In this document: positions 54,274 through 62,201 of the stretch, piece after piece
Numbering within the stretch: position 1 is the stretch's first letter
Layout: each line of letters opens with the position of its first letter
Assembly: GCA_964478025.1 (NCBI GenBank)
Contig: CAYZGK010000001.1
Location: 124,001-188,000 of the forward strand
Source: UBA3700 sp964478025
GTDB taxonomy: Bacteria; Bacillota; Clostridia; Christensenellales; UBA3700
DNA length: 64,000 nt
Direction of reading: 5' to 3'
Program-made: the position numbers and the translations under genes
The notes under the pieces: model-generated
What the model was told of the DNA's origin: nothing
The model's input: the letters and a program-made list of their open reading frames with translations, nothing else
Databases searched by the model: none

Positions 54274-55107
54274 TTATTTGTTTTTAATTTGTTTTTCTGG
54301 TTTATTTATAAACATTAATAATCCTAAGATTATAAAGAATATGATTGTAAATAGAGCTCTAAACTCTGTAGGTAAAGATTTCTTACCGGCTTGTTTTGCA
54401 TAGATTAGAGTAGATATTGTATCAAATCCATTAATAGTGAATTCTGTAATAACGAAATCATCAATAGATAAAGTGAACGCCATAACAAATCCTACGATAA
54501 TACCTGACATTATTTCTGGAATAACAACTTTAGTTATAGCTTGCCAATAATTGCATCCTAAATCTAAAGCTGCCTCATAAATTTTGTTATCTGATTGAGT
54601 AAGTCTTGGAGATACGTTTAATATTACATATGGAGTACAGAATGTAACGTGTGCTAAGATTACTTCAAATAATTCTAGAGAGTTTCCTGTATTAAAGATT
54701 TTACGTAAAACCTGGAATAAAAGCATCATAGACATAGCTGTTACAATTTCAGAGTTTACCATAGGAATTTGATTTACGTTGTTGTAAGCATTTTTAATTG
54801 TTTTCTTTCTAATACTATGAATGCCAATAGAGGCTGCTGTTCCTAAAATTGTAGCAATAAATGATGAACCAAATGCAATGATTAAAGTGTTTTTTAATGC
54901 ATCAAAAATAGATGAGGCGTTTCTTCCTGTAAATAAATCCTTATAGTTATCTAAGGTGAATCCACTCCAGTGAGTGAATGAAATACTTCCTGTAAATGAC
55001 CATAAGATCATCCAAATAATAGGTAAATATAAAAGTACTAGTATTATACCTATGTAAACCCAAGAAATTGTTTTAGAGGTTACTGATTTAACTTTATTCT
55101 TATCCAT
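54274..55107 (-). CDS. potC: Polyamine ABC transporter permease PotC
   Basis: The 277-residue protein has six hydrophobic spans and the inner-membrane permease loop EAALDLGCNYWQAITKVVIPEI (EAA motif, shown in part by EAALDLGCNYWQ), which contacts the ATPase. The N-terminus LLYLPIIWMILWSF is typical of PotC. It shares one base with potB (TAATG), and an AGGAGG inside potB is its ribosome binding site. Confidence 0.92.
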   Translation of the reverse strand: MDKNKVKSVTSKTISWVYIGIILVLLYLPIIWMILWSFTGSISFTHWSGFTLDNYKDLFTGRNASSIFDALKNTLIIAFGSSFIATILGTAASIGIHSIRKKTIKNAYNNVNQIPMVNSEIVTAMSMMLLFQVLRKIFNTGNSLELFEVILAHVTFCTPYVILNVSPRLTQSDNKIYEAALDLGCNYWQAITKVVIPEIMSGIIVGFVMAFTLSIDDFVITEFTINGFDTISTLIYAKQAGKKSLPTEFRALFTIIFFIILGLLMFINKPEKQIKNK

Positions 55108-55907
55108 TACATCATACCTCCTGTGGCGGCTCCATCTTTATCGTATTTGTTAACAATAATCATAGAAATACCAATAATTACTAAAATTATTAAACTTATA
55201 GCACTAGAAATATTAAAACTAATAAATGATTCACTATAGATATAATCACCAACCAATATATATGTGTTATTACTCATTATGTTGGCAATGGCAAATGTTG
55301 TAATTGAAGGCATAAATACCATAGTAATACCAGAAAGTACACCAGGAAGCGATAAAGGAACTGTAACTTTTGTTAACACTTTAAATTCATTTGCTCCTAA
55401 ATCCCTTGCTCCTTCATATAAGCATTTATCTATTTTTTCTACAACATTATATATAGGCATAATCATGTATGGTAGGTAGTTATAAATCATTGTGAATATA
55501 ACTGCATTTTCTCCTAGCTCTATATCCATTGCTTGGAACACAGCTTTTGTAGCAAGCGTTCTAATTAAGAAATTAATCCACATAGGAAGCATGAAAAGCA
55601 TTACTATAACATTCTTATGCTTTATATTTGATTTATTTAAAATTAAAGCTACAGGATAACCTAAAACTAAACATGCAAGGGAAGTTATAATTCCAATTTT
55701 AAAGGATCTTTTTAGCATGTTTAAGTTAGTAGAACTAAATACAGCTTTAAAATTATCTAATGTAAAGCTTAAAGTTAAAGAACCATCTCTATTTGTTTTA
55801 GTAAACGAATATAGAAAAAGAATTACAAGAGGAAGTATTATAAATACTACCATAAATACGCCATAAGGGATGGATAAGTACTTTCTTGAAAAATGTCTAA
55901 TTTTCAT
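55107..55907 (-). CDS. potB: Polyamine ABC transporter permease PotB
   Basis: The product has 266 residues from ATG 55907, chosen because AGAGG lies 8 bases upstream. Other in-frame starts at 55916 (ATG) and 55949 (TTG) are less well placed. Six spans and the EGARDLGANEFKVLTKVTVP coupling loop identify a MetI-type permease of the PotB kind. It overlaps the end of potA by 11 bases, giving translational coupling. Confidence 0.9.
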   Translation of the reverse strand: MKIRHFSRKYLSIPYGVFMVVFIILPLVILFLYSFTKTNRDGSLTLSFTLDNFKAVFSSTNLNMLKRSFKIGIITSLACLVLGYPVALILNKSNIKHKNVIVMLFMLPMWINFLIRTLATKAVFQAMDIELGENAVIFTMIYNYLPYMIMPIYNVVEKIDKCLYEGARDLGANEFKVLTKVTVPLSLPGVLSGITMVFMPSITTFAIANIMSNNTYILVGDYIYSESFISFNISSAISLIILVIIGISMIIVNKYDKDGAATGGMM

Positions 55908-57669
55908 CTTTAACATCCTCTGTAGTTGTCTCTTGTGTGTTATCTTCAATTATTTCAGAAATAACGTTTTCAGCATCAGATAAAACTGCTTCTTCTTCTT
56001 TCATTATTTCAGAAGAAATTTCTTTATGTTTAAAGTGATATACAATGTTAGATACTTCTTCTTCAGATAATGACATATCTAGTGTTATGAATCTAAAATC
56101 ATCTTCTTTTATCTTGATTCCGATTCTATCTCCAACGTCCCAAAGATATTCAGTATCAGCAAATATATGTTTATTGTTATCTGTTCTAATATCTACATAG
56201 TAGTTTTTGCCTTTATAAATCATAGATTCAACATTACCAGAAAGTGGCGAATCCCATTCATCATCGGTCATATCTATCTTATTGAAGTTAACCATAACAT
56301 AAGCTTCCTTGCCTATGTAGTCTTCATCTATAGATTTTTCTTTAAACATGCTATCTTTGTTAAATGTATATATATCTCCATATAAATCAAGAGTATTTTC
56401 AGTTTTAAAAGTAACTGGAAGAATGTTTGTGTATCTTTCTTTTTCCATTATTTGAATATCAAAAGGATCTACGCTTAAACTTACCTCAGAGCCTACCTTG
56501 TATTCTTGGGTATTATGAATTAAGAACTCATAACCATTTGCAATACATGAAGCCTCATAATGAACGCCTCTAAACATAGAAGATTTTATAATACCATTTA
56601 TAAAGCCCTTATCAGGTTCTCCAACCTTCAAATCTTCTGGTCTAATAACTATTTCAATAGGTTCATTTTTATCAAATCCTGTGTCTACACATTTAACATC
56701 TTCGCCGCAGAAGTGAACTAATTTGTCTTTAAGCATAACACCATCAAATATGTTAGCCTCACCAATAAAGTCAGCAACATATGCAGATTCTGGTTCATTG
56801 TATATAGACATAGGTGAACCTTTTTGCATAATAACACCATCTCTCATAACAATTATTGTATCTGACATAGTTAAAGCTTCTTCTTGGTCGTGAGTTACAT
56901 ATATAAATGTAATACCTAATTTTTTATGCATTTCCTTAAGTTCAAGTTGCATCTCTTGTCTCATTTTTAAATCAAGAGCGCCTAAAGGTTCATCAAGTAG
57001 TAGAATCTTAGGTTCATTTATAATAGCTCTTGCTATAGCAACTCTTTGTTGTTGACCACCAGATAGAGAGTTAACATTTCTTGTTTCATAATCTGAAAGG
57101 CCTACAATCTTTAAAGCTTTTTTAACTTTTTCATCAATAAACTCCTTATAAAGATTAACCTTTTTTAATACAGGAGTTCCTTTTCTTGTTTGAATTAATT
57201 TATAATCATAAGAATTTTTAAATTTAACCTTTTTTGTTAAACCAGTAGCAACGTGGTTACTATCAAAAATCTTTTGATCAACAAGTTTGTCTTTTAACTT
57301 TATCTCTTTTGTGTAAGTAGAGCCATCTTTTGCAGTGAACTCTTCTTCTATTTTCTTTAGCTTTAATCCAAAAGCAACATTCTTATAAACATTAAGATGA
57401 GGAAATAGTGCATATTTTTGGAAAACAGTATTAACTGGTCTTTTATATGGAGGAAGAGCAGCAATGTCTTTTCCATCTAAAAGAATTTGACCTTGAGTAG
57501 GTTGTTCAAATCCTGCAATCATTCTAAGAGTTGTTGTTTTTCCGCAACCTGATGGACCTAAGATGGTAACAAACTCACCCTTCTTTATATCAAGGTTAAT
57601 GTTTTTTACAACTGTCTTTGTTCCATAATTTTTATATAAACCCTTTAATTGAATAATATAATCGCTCAT
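55897..57669 (-). CDS. potA: Polyamine ABC transporter ATPase PotA, enlarged
   Basis: The 590-residue ATPase has Walker A GPSGCGKTT (38-46), Q-loop Q84, signature LSGGQ (202-206), Walker B ILLLDEPLGALD and the switch His in YVTHDQEEA. Typical PotA has about 350-380 residues. Here about 70 charged residues are inserted between Q-loop and signature (about 106-178), and a second beta-rich region (about 430-545) plus an acidic tail follow the usual TOBE domain. Similar insertions are known in Mollicutes PotA. AAAGGAG precedes the start. It is followed closely by potB. Confidence 0.92.
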   Translation of the reverse strand: MSDYIIQLKGLYKNYGTKTVVKNINLDIKKGEFVTILGPSGCGKTTTLRMIAGFEQPTQGQILLDGKDIAALPPYKRPVNTVFQKYALFPHLNVYKNVAFGLKLKKIEEEFTAKDGSTYTKEIKLKDKLVDQKIFDSNHVATGLTKKVKFKNSYDYKLIQTRKGTPVLKKVNLYKEFIDEKVKKALKIVGLSDYETRNVNSLSGGQQQRVAIARAIINEPKILLLDEPLGALDLKMRQEMQLELKEMHKKLGITFIYVTHDQEEALTMSDTIIVMRDGVIMQKGSPMSIYNEPESAYVADFIGEANIFDGVMLKDKLVHFCGEDVKCVDTGFDKNEPIEIVIRPEDLKVGEPDKGFINGIIKSSMFRGVHYEASCIANGYEFLIHNTQEYKVGSEVSLSVDPFDIQIMEKERYTNILPVTFKTENTLDLYGDIYTFNKDSMFKEKSIDEDYIGKEAYVMVNFNKIDMTDDEWDSPLSGNVESMIYKGKNYYVDIRTDNNKHIFADTEYLWDVGDRIGIKIKEDDFRFITLDMSLSEEEVSNIVYHFKHKEISSEIMKEEEAVLSDAENVISEIIEDNTQETTTEDVKDEN

Positions 57670-57684
57670 TATGACTCTCCTTTA

Positions 57685-58218
57685 TTAAAATGTTGGAGGG
57701 CTAGAAACCCAAATCACTTTAGCAATGTTTTCTGAAGTATTTTCTAAATAGTGAACTTTAGAAGCTTCATAATAAAAAGACATTCCTTTTGAAACCATAA
57801 TAGATTTCTTGCCAATATGAAGTAAAACTTGTCCTTCAAGAACATAACCAAACTCCTCACCCTCATGAGGTCTATCCTCATCTAATTTGCAATGAGAGTT
57901 AATTGAAACAATAATTGGTTCCATTTCATTTTTTTGAGCATTTGGAACTAACCAAGTTTGAGTATATTCATCTGTTTCTTTTACAATAAAATCATCATTA
58001 TTAAAAACAGTTTTTTGATTATCTGCATCTGAGAAAAATTCTTTTAAATCTGTGCCAAGTGCATTTAACAAGTCCACAAGTGTTGCTATAGAAGGAGATG
58101 TTAGATCATTTTCTAGTTGAGAAATGTAGCCCTTTGTTAACTCGCATCTATCTGCAAGTTCTTCTTGTGTAAAGCCACATTGTAATCTTAAAGATTTTAT
58201 TTTTGCTCCTAATTCCAT
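57685..58218 (-). CDS. XRE-cupin transcriptional regulator of polyamine uptake
   Basis: The 177-residue protein starts at ATG 58218 (TTGGAG 6 bases before). It has an N-terminal helix-turn-helix (residues about 10-60: CGFTQEELADRCELTKGYISQLE) and a cupin domain (about 105-175: HEGEEFGYVLEGQVLLHIG). Regulators of this PuuR-like form commonly head potABCD operons and respond to polyamines. It lies 15 bases before potA in the same direction. Two GTTTA-N7-TAAAC sites directly upstream are likely autoregulatory operators. Confidence 0.88.
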   Translation of the reverse strand: MELGAKIKSLRLQCGFTQEELADRCELTKGYISQLENDLTSPSIATLVDLLNALGTDLKEFFSDADNQKTVFNNDDFIVKETDEYTQTWLVPNAQKNEMEPIIVSINSHCKLDEDRPHEGEEFGYVLEGQVLLHIGKKSIMVSKGMSFYYEASKVHYLENTSENIAKVIWVSSPPTF

Positions 58219-58242
58219 AAAAACTCCAAACAAGATTTTATT

Positions 58243-58312
58243 GTTTAGTATTATTAAACTTAAAAAATAGTCAGTAAATTTTGTCTAAACTTTAAGTTTA
58301 AAATTATTAAAC
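58243..58312. promoter_or_regulatory. Two GTTTA-N7-TAAAC operator candidates upstream of the polyamine operon
   Basis: GTTTA-GTATTAT-TAAAC (58243-58259) and GTTTA-AAATTAT-TAAAC (58296-58312) have centres 53 bp apart, about five helical turns. A third pairing, TAAAC-TTTAA-GTTTA, spans 58286-58300. They flank the likely promoter of the regulator gene. Confidence 0.7.
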
Positions 58313-58379
58313 GAAAAAATTATATAAAACTATATATATTAAGTCAAACAATATTGATATATTTTATGTGAAAAAATTG

Positions 58380-58416
58380 TAAAAAAATAGTCGCCAACTT
58401 TTCGAGTTGACGACTA
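58380..58416 (-). terminator. Terminator of the fba gene
   Basis: TAGTCG and CAAC pair with GTTG and CGACTA (one mismatched position) around a short loop. On the minus strand the stem is followed by TTTTTTT. It ends the aldolase transcript. Confidence 0.85.
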
Positions 58417-58433
58417 AGATATTTTTCTTTAAA

Positions 58434-59441
58434 TTATTTGTTCATTTTGTTGTAGCAATCTAAGATTTCATCAGCTTTTCCAGCACAACCTAAAACTTCT
58501 GTTAACTTATGTTTAACAACAGTCTTAATATTTGTTCTAGCATCAGCTAAATATTGTCTTGGATCGAAATGTTCTGGATGCTCAACAAAGTGTTTTCTAA
58601 TACCAGCTGTGCAACCTAATCTTAAGTCAGAGTCGATATTAATCTTACATACAGACATTCCTGCTGCTTTTCTTAATTGAGCTTCTGGAATACCAACAGC
58701 ATCTGGCATCTTTCCACCATTTTCATTAATAATCTTTACGAATTCTTGTGGAACTGAAGAAGATCCATGTAAAACGATAGGGAAGTTAGGTAACTTTTCA
58801 GATACAGCTTCAAGTACGTCGAATCTTAGTGGAGGTGGAACTAATACACCATTCTCATCTCTTGTACATTGTTCTGGTTTAAACTTGTAAGCACCATGAG
58901 ATGTACCAATAGCGATAGCTAATGAGTCAACTCCTGTTCTTGTTACGAAATCAATAACTTGTTCTGGCTTTGTATAAGTAGAAACTTCATGAGAAACTTC
59001 ATCTTCAACACCAGCTAGTGTTCCAAGTTCTCCCTCAACTGTAATATATGGGTGATTTGTTGTATCATGTGCATAATCTACAACTTTCTTTGTTAATGCA
59101 ATATTTTCTTCGTATGGAAGCGCAGAACCATCAATCATAACTGATGTGAATCCACCATCGATACAAGACTTACATAATTCGAAAGAATCACCATGGTCTA
59201 AGTGTAGACAAATAGGTAAACCTGAAACTTCTACTGCAGCTTCAACCATCTTTCTTAAGTATACAGGATTTGCATAATTTCTAGCACCCTTAGATACTTG
59301 AAGGATTAGAGGAGCTTTTTCTTCCATAGCAGCTTCAACAATACCTTGAATAATTTCCATGTTGTTTACGTTGAAAGCACCAATAGCATAACCATGCTTA
59401 TATGCTTGATCAAACATTGCTTTTGTGTTCATTAATGGCAT
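58434..59441 (-). CDS. fba: Class II fructose-1,6-bisphosphate aldolase
   Basis: The 335-residue enzyme shows GAFNVNNMEIIQGI, CLHLDHGDSFELCK (zinc His and catalytic Asp), SVMIDGSALPYEENI, VEGELGTLAGVED, AIGTSHGAYKF and VLHGSSSVPQE. These are the motifs of class II FBP aldolases, which split fructose-1,6-bisphosphate in glycolysis. ATG 59441 lies 8 bases after AGGAGG; an alternative ATG 6 bases upstream is too close to it. Codon use is strongly biased, as for a highly expressed gene. Confidence 0.95.
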   Translation of the reverse strand: MPLMNTKAMFDQAYKHGYAIGAFNVNNMEIIQGIVEAAMEEKAPLILQVSKGARNYANPVYLRKMVEAAVEVSGLPICLHLDHGDSFELCKSCIDGGFTSVMIDGSALPYEENIALTKKVVDYAHDTTNHPYITVEGELGTLAGVEDEVSHEVSTYTKPEQVIDFVTRTGVDSLAIAIGTSHGAYKFKPEQCTRDENGVLVPPPLRFDVLEAVSEKLPNFPIVLHGSSSVPQEFVKIINENGGKMPDAVGIPEAQLRKAAGMSVCKINIDSDLRLGCTAGIRKHFVEHPEHFDPRQYLADARTNIKTVVKHKLTEVLGCAGKADEILDCYNKMNK

Positions 59442-59475
59442 AACCATTACCTCCTAAATTTAATTTCCATTGAAA

Positions 59476-59504
59476 ATATTACCATATTTTATTTTTTTAT
59501 ACAA
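59476..59504 (-). promoter_or_regulatory. Promoter of fba
   Basis: On the minus strand TTGTAT, a 17-base spacer ending TGG, and TAATAT form an extended -10 promoter about 35 bases before the start codon. Confidence 0.55.
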
Positions 59505-59618
59505 TAAAAATATAAGAATCTATTTTTAGTTATTTGAAAAAGTAAATTCACTCAAATAAAGAAAGTAAATACTATTACCATTGTTTATGATGACTTAAAC
59601 GATAAATACTACTATGGT

Positions 59619-59924
59619 ATGAATAAAGGCATAAAATTGCATGAAAGTCCTAAAAATGCTATATTGTTTGGTGATGAAACACATGATGGTATTTTGCCAA
59701 AAGTTAGTTTAAATGATTATCCATTGGGAAATTGTGCAGAGATAGATGCGATAAATAATGCATTAAATGATGGTGCAAAGTTAGAAAATCTTCACGTGAC
59801 AACATTAGATGTAAATCGAAGAAATATTCGCATGCATAAAATTGTAGGCAAAAAAGCTTGTGAAAATTGTACAGCCACATTTAAAGGCAAAATAAAAGAA
59901 AATAATACTGGATGGGAGGAATAA
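59619..59924 (+). CDS. Orphan deaminase-type toxin domain (YwqJ-like), probably 5'-truncated
   Basis: The 101 residues from ATG 59619 contain GNCAEIDAIN (C39, E41) and KKACENCTATF (C81, C84), the zinc-binding CAE and CxxC signature of cytidine-deaminase-fold toxins such as YwqJ-like C-terminal domains of polymorphic toxins. The frame stays open upstream to 59538, encoding KSKFTQIKKVNTITIVYDD and a further ten residues, which look like coding sequence, but no ATG, GTG or TTG starts it. The delivery or N-terminal part of a toxin is absent. A putative immunity gene starts 5 bases after the stop. It is either a loose toxin cassette or a remnant. Confidence 0.65.
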   Translation: MNKGIKLHESPKNAILFGDETHDGILPKVSLNDYPLGNCAEIDAINNALNDGAKLENLHVTTLDVNRRNIRMHKIVGKKACENCTATFKGKIKENNTGWEE

Positions 59925-59929
59925 ATATT

Positions 59930-60457
59930 ATGAATAAAAAAGATTTTAAAAATATATCTATGATAGGAAGACTTGCTTACCAATTAATGTGTGCAGAAAG
60001 ATACTTTACTCATAAATATCCAAATGAAGATTTCTCAGAATTATTTAAACTTCTATGGCCTGTTACAAATGGAATGTATTTTGATACGTTTTCTGGTTAT
60101 ATTGTTGAAATAGAACCATCATGTATGTTTGAATTCGACTCTTATGAAAAACAAGAATGGATGTATTTAACAAAAGAGCAATATGATACATTTAAACCAT
60201 TAATTCAAAAATTTGATCAAGAAGACGAAGATTTTATGGAAACATTAAAAGATCAAATAGATGTTTATGCGTATAGCGTTGTTCCAAAAGACACTAGTGA
60301 GTCTATTGATATTGTTTTTGATACAATAAAATTTTTAAAAAGACATAAAATTCCCCTTCCTGATATAAAATTAGTTGAGTTTTCAACAATTGATCAATTT
60401 GATGGGTGGGGCGATAATTTTGATGGGACAAAACTCTCTATAATATTGAATAAGTAG
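59930..60457 (+). CDS. Putative immunity protein for the deaminase-type toxin
   Basis: The 175-residue acidic protein starts at ATG 59930, 10 bases after GGGAGG. It has no signal or membrane segment. Features seen are AYQLMCAERYF, FSELFKLLWPVTNGMYFDTF, an acidic middle (DQEDEDFMETL) and a C-terminal GWGDNFDGTKLSIILNK. I do not recognise a named family with certainty. The immunity role rests on its position 5 bases after the deaminase domain and its small, acidic, cytosolic nature, which are usual for such antidotes. Confidence 0.6.
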   Translation: MNKKDFKNISMIGRLAYQLMCAERYFTHKYPNEDFSELFKLLWPVTNGMYFDTFSGYIVEIEPSCMFEFDSYEKQEWMYLTKEQYDTFKPLIQKFDQEDEDFMETLKDQIDVYAYSVVPKDTSESIDIVFDTIKFLKRHKIPLPDIKLVEFSTIDQFDGWGDNFDGTKLSIILNK

Positions 60458-60482
60458 ATGTTTAAAAAATAAAATTAAAATG

Positions 60483-60532
60483 ATGTGCACCTAAAAATTT
60501 GAAAAAAGTAAAACGATTTTTTTTGTGCACAT
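60483..60532. repeat. Inverted repeat ATGTGCAC ... GTGCACAT
   Basis: Perfect 8-bp arms are separated by 34 bases holding an A-rich then a T-rich stretch that can pair further (AAAAAAGT with ACGATTTTTT is imperfect). It lies between convergent genes and may serve as a terminator for either. The arms themselves are palindromic (GTGCAC). Confidence 0.6.
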
Positions 60533-60565
60533 TAAACTGGAATTTACTTTTTCAATTGACCAAAT

Positions 60566-61159
60566 CTATTTTTTTAATTGAGAAAGTAGTATCAATATTA
60601 TTTGAAGTGGAATTCCAATTAAGAATATAATCCATGTTTCATATTGGATAGTAATTACATAAATAAGTGCTATTGTAGACCAAATAAATAAAGAAGCTGG
60701 ATAAATCTCGTACTTTTTCTTTCCCCATTTTTTGTTAAAGAAAAGCAAAACTAAACAAGTAATAGGAACTGCTGCTAAAAATGCTTGCCATAAGAAAATT
60801 GGTTGGTCTTCATATAAAAGGTATACACCATAGAAAAATACAACTAGTGCCGCAAGCCAAACAGCAACACAGTATGAAGATACGATTATTATTCTATTTT
60901 TTCTTATATCTTTTTGAGATAATTGTTCTTTTTCTTCCTTTATCTTTATTCCATTTTCGTTTGTAAGCTCATCTAAAGTTACATTATATAAACTTGCTAT
61001 CTTTTTTAGCGTGGAAATTTCTGGTATAGATTCGCCTCTTTCCCATTTAGATATTGCTTTATCTGTGTAATTTAACTGTTTTGCTAGGTCTGACTGGGTA
61101 AGGTTGTTTATCTTTCTAAGTTCTAAAATATTCTTGGCAATAATTTCTCTAAGTTCCAT
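60566..61159 (-). CDS. XRE-family regulator with four membrane spans
   Basis: The 197-residue protein has an N-terminal helix-turn-helix (NLTQSDLAKQLNYTDKAISKWERGESIPEI) and a hydrophobic C-terminal half. Spans lie near residues 90-112, 121-138, 150-168 and 172-192. Membrane-tethered XRE regulators of this kind are frequent in Clostridia and may release or hide the DNA-binding part in response to membrane state. AAAGGA precedes the ATG. An inverted repeat GTAAAC-N5-GTTTAC lies 48 bases upstream in the gap shared with the acyltransferase gene. Confidence 0.85.
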   Translation of the reverse strand: MELREIIAKNILELRKINNLTQSDLAKQLNYTDKAISKWERGESIPEISTLKKIASLYNVTLDELTNENGIKIKEEKEQLSQKDIRKNRIIIVSSYCVAVWLAALVVFFYGVYLLYEDQPIFLWQAFLAAVPITCLVLLFFNKKWGKKKYEIYPASLFIWSTIALIYVITIQYETWIIFLIGIPLQIILILLSQLKK

Positions 61160-61206
61160 AATATCCTTTTTACGTTTATCGATAATTGCTAGTATTTTCG
61201 GTTGTG

Positions 61207-61223
61207 GTAAACTGCCGGTTTAC
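61207..61223. promoter_or_regulatory. Operator-like inverted repeat GTAAAC-N5-GTTTAC
   Basis: Perfect 6-bp arms between the divergent XRE and plsC-like genes. A TTAAAC half-site lies a few bases away. It could be bound by the adjacent XRE regulator; this is inference. Confidence 0.5.
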
Positions 61224-61264
61224 TTTATTAAACTACCTTTCTACACATATTATATGCCTTTTTG

Positions 61265-61293
61265 TTGAATAACTTCAAGCCTAAGTCTATAAT
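61265..61293 (+). promoter_or_regulatory. Promoter of the acyltransferase/M29 operon
   Basis: TTGAAT, a 17-base spacer and a perfect TATAAT, followed by GGAGGG 7 bases before the ATG at 61324. Confidence 0.75.
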
Positions 61294-61323
61294 GCAGGTT
61301 GAAAAAACTCGGAGGGCTTTTAA

Positions 61324-62193
61324 ATGGATTTATTAAAACATAGTAGAGAAGGACAAGCAAAACTAGAAAAACAAGGCAAATTTGATGTTGCTATTACTCC
61401 TTATAGTGATGATGATACAATTCCAGTTGATGAAAATTATAGATACTTAACGAAAAATCCTGGATTTTTAATCTCTAGAGGTATTGTAAGAGCGCTATTA
61501 TTCTTACTTGGTCCACTTGTTACTAAACTAGTGTTTAATACAAAATACTATGGTCGTGAAAAATTAAAACCATTAAAGGGAAAAGGATTTTTCACAATAT
61601 CTAATCACTGTTCATTCCTTGATATAGTTTTAAATATTAGAGCAGTTAATCATAAATCTGTTTATATGACAGTTGCAGAATTTAATAATAAGAAAGGATT
61701 CGCAGGAGCTGTTTTAAGAACAGGCGGTATTCTTCCTCTTGCTACTAAACCATCTGCTGTTAAAAATATGAAAAATGCTTTCCATACTTTAATTGAGAAA
61801 AAGAAAGTAGTTCATTTCTATGCAGAAGCTGCAATGTGGTTGCATTACAAAAAACCTCGTCCAATGAAGAGAGGTGCTTTCTATTATGCCGTACAAGAGA
61901 ATTCTCCTGTGGTTCCAATATTTATTAGATGGACAGAATCTAAAGGCTTAAGAAAGTTATTTGGAATAAAAGAAGATGCTTCTATTATTATTCTTGATCC
62001 AATCTATCCTAAAGAGGGTCTATCTTTAAAAGAAAATACAATTTATATGCAACAACAAGCTCAAAGAGAGTATACTGAAAACTATAGAGAATTTTTCGGT
62101 GTTTCTAAAGAAGAAAAACCATGTATTTATGATATAGATCCAGAATATATGGACAGTCTTGATGAAGAAACAAAATACGCTGCTTCTCTATAA
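61324..62193 (+). CDS. PlsC-like 1-acyl-glycerol-3-phosphate acyltransferase
   Basis: The 289-residue protein has a hydrophobic segment near residues 52-70 and the acyltransferase motif NHCSFLDIVLN (NHxxxxD catalytic pair). AEFNNKKGFAGAVLRTGG and PVVPIFIR stand in the usual later positions. The EGTRS-type motif III reads YAEAAMWLHY, so the glycerophosphate-binding part is altered. It resembles PlsC-type enzymes that make phosphatidic acid, but the acceptor could be another lipid. GGAGGG lies close to the ATG and an M29 aminopeptidase follows 8 bases later. Confidence 0.8.
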   Translation: MDLLKHSREGQAKLEKQGKFDVAITPYSDDDTIPVDENYRYLTKNPGFLISRGIVRALLFLLGPLVTKLVFNTKYYGREKLKPLKGKGFFTISNHCSFLDIVLNIRAVNHKSVYMTVAEFNNKKGFAGAVLRTGGILPLATKPSAVKNMKNAFHTLIEKKKVVHFYAEAAMWLHYKKPRPMKRGAFYYAVQENSPVVPIFIRWTESKGLRKLFGIKEDASIIILDPIYPKEGLSLKENTIYMQQQAQREYTENYREFFGVSKEEKPCIYDIDPEYMDSLDEETKYAASL

Positions 62194-62201
62194 GGAGAAA
62201 T

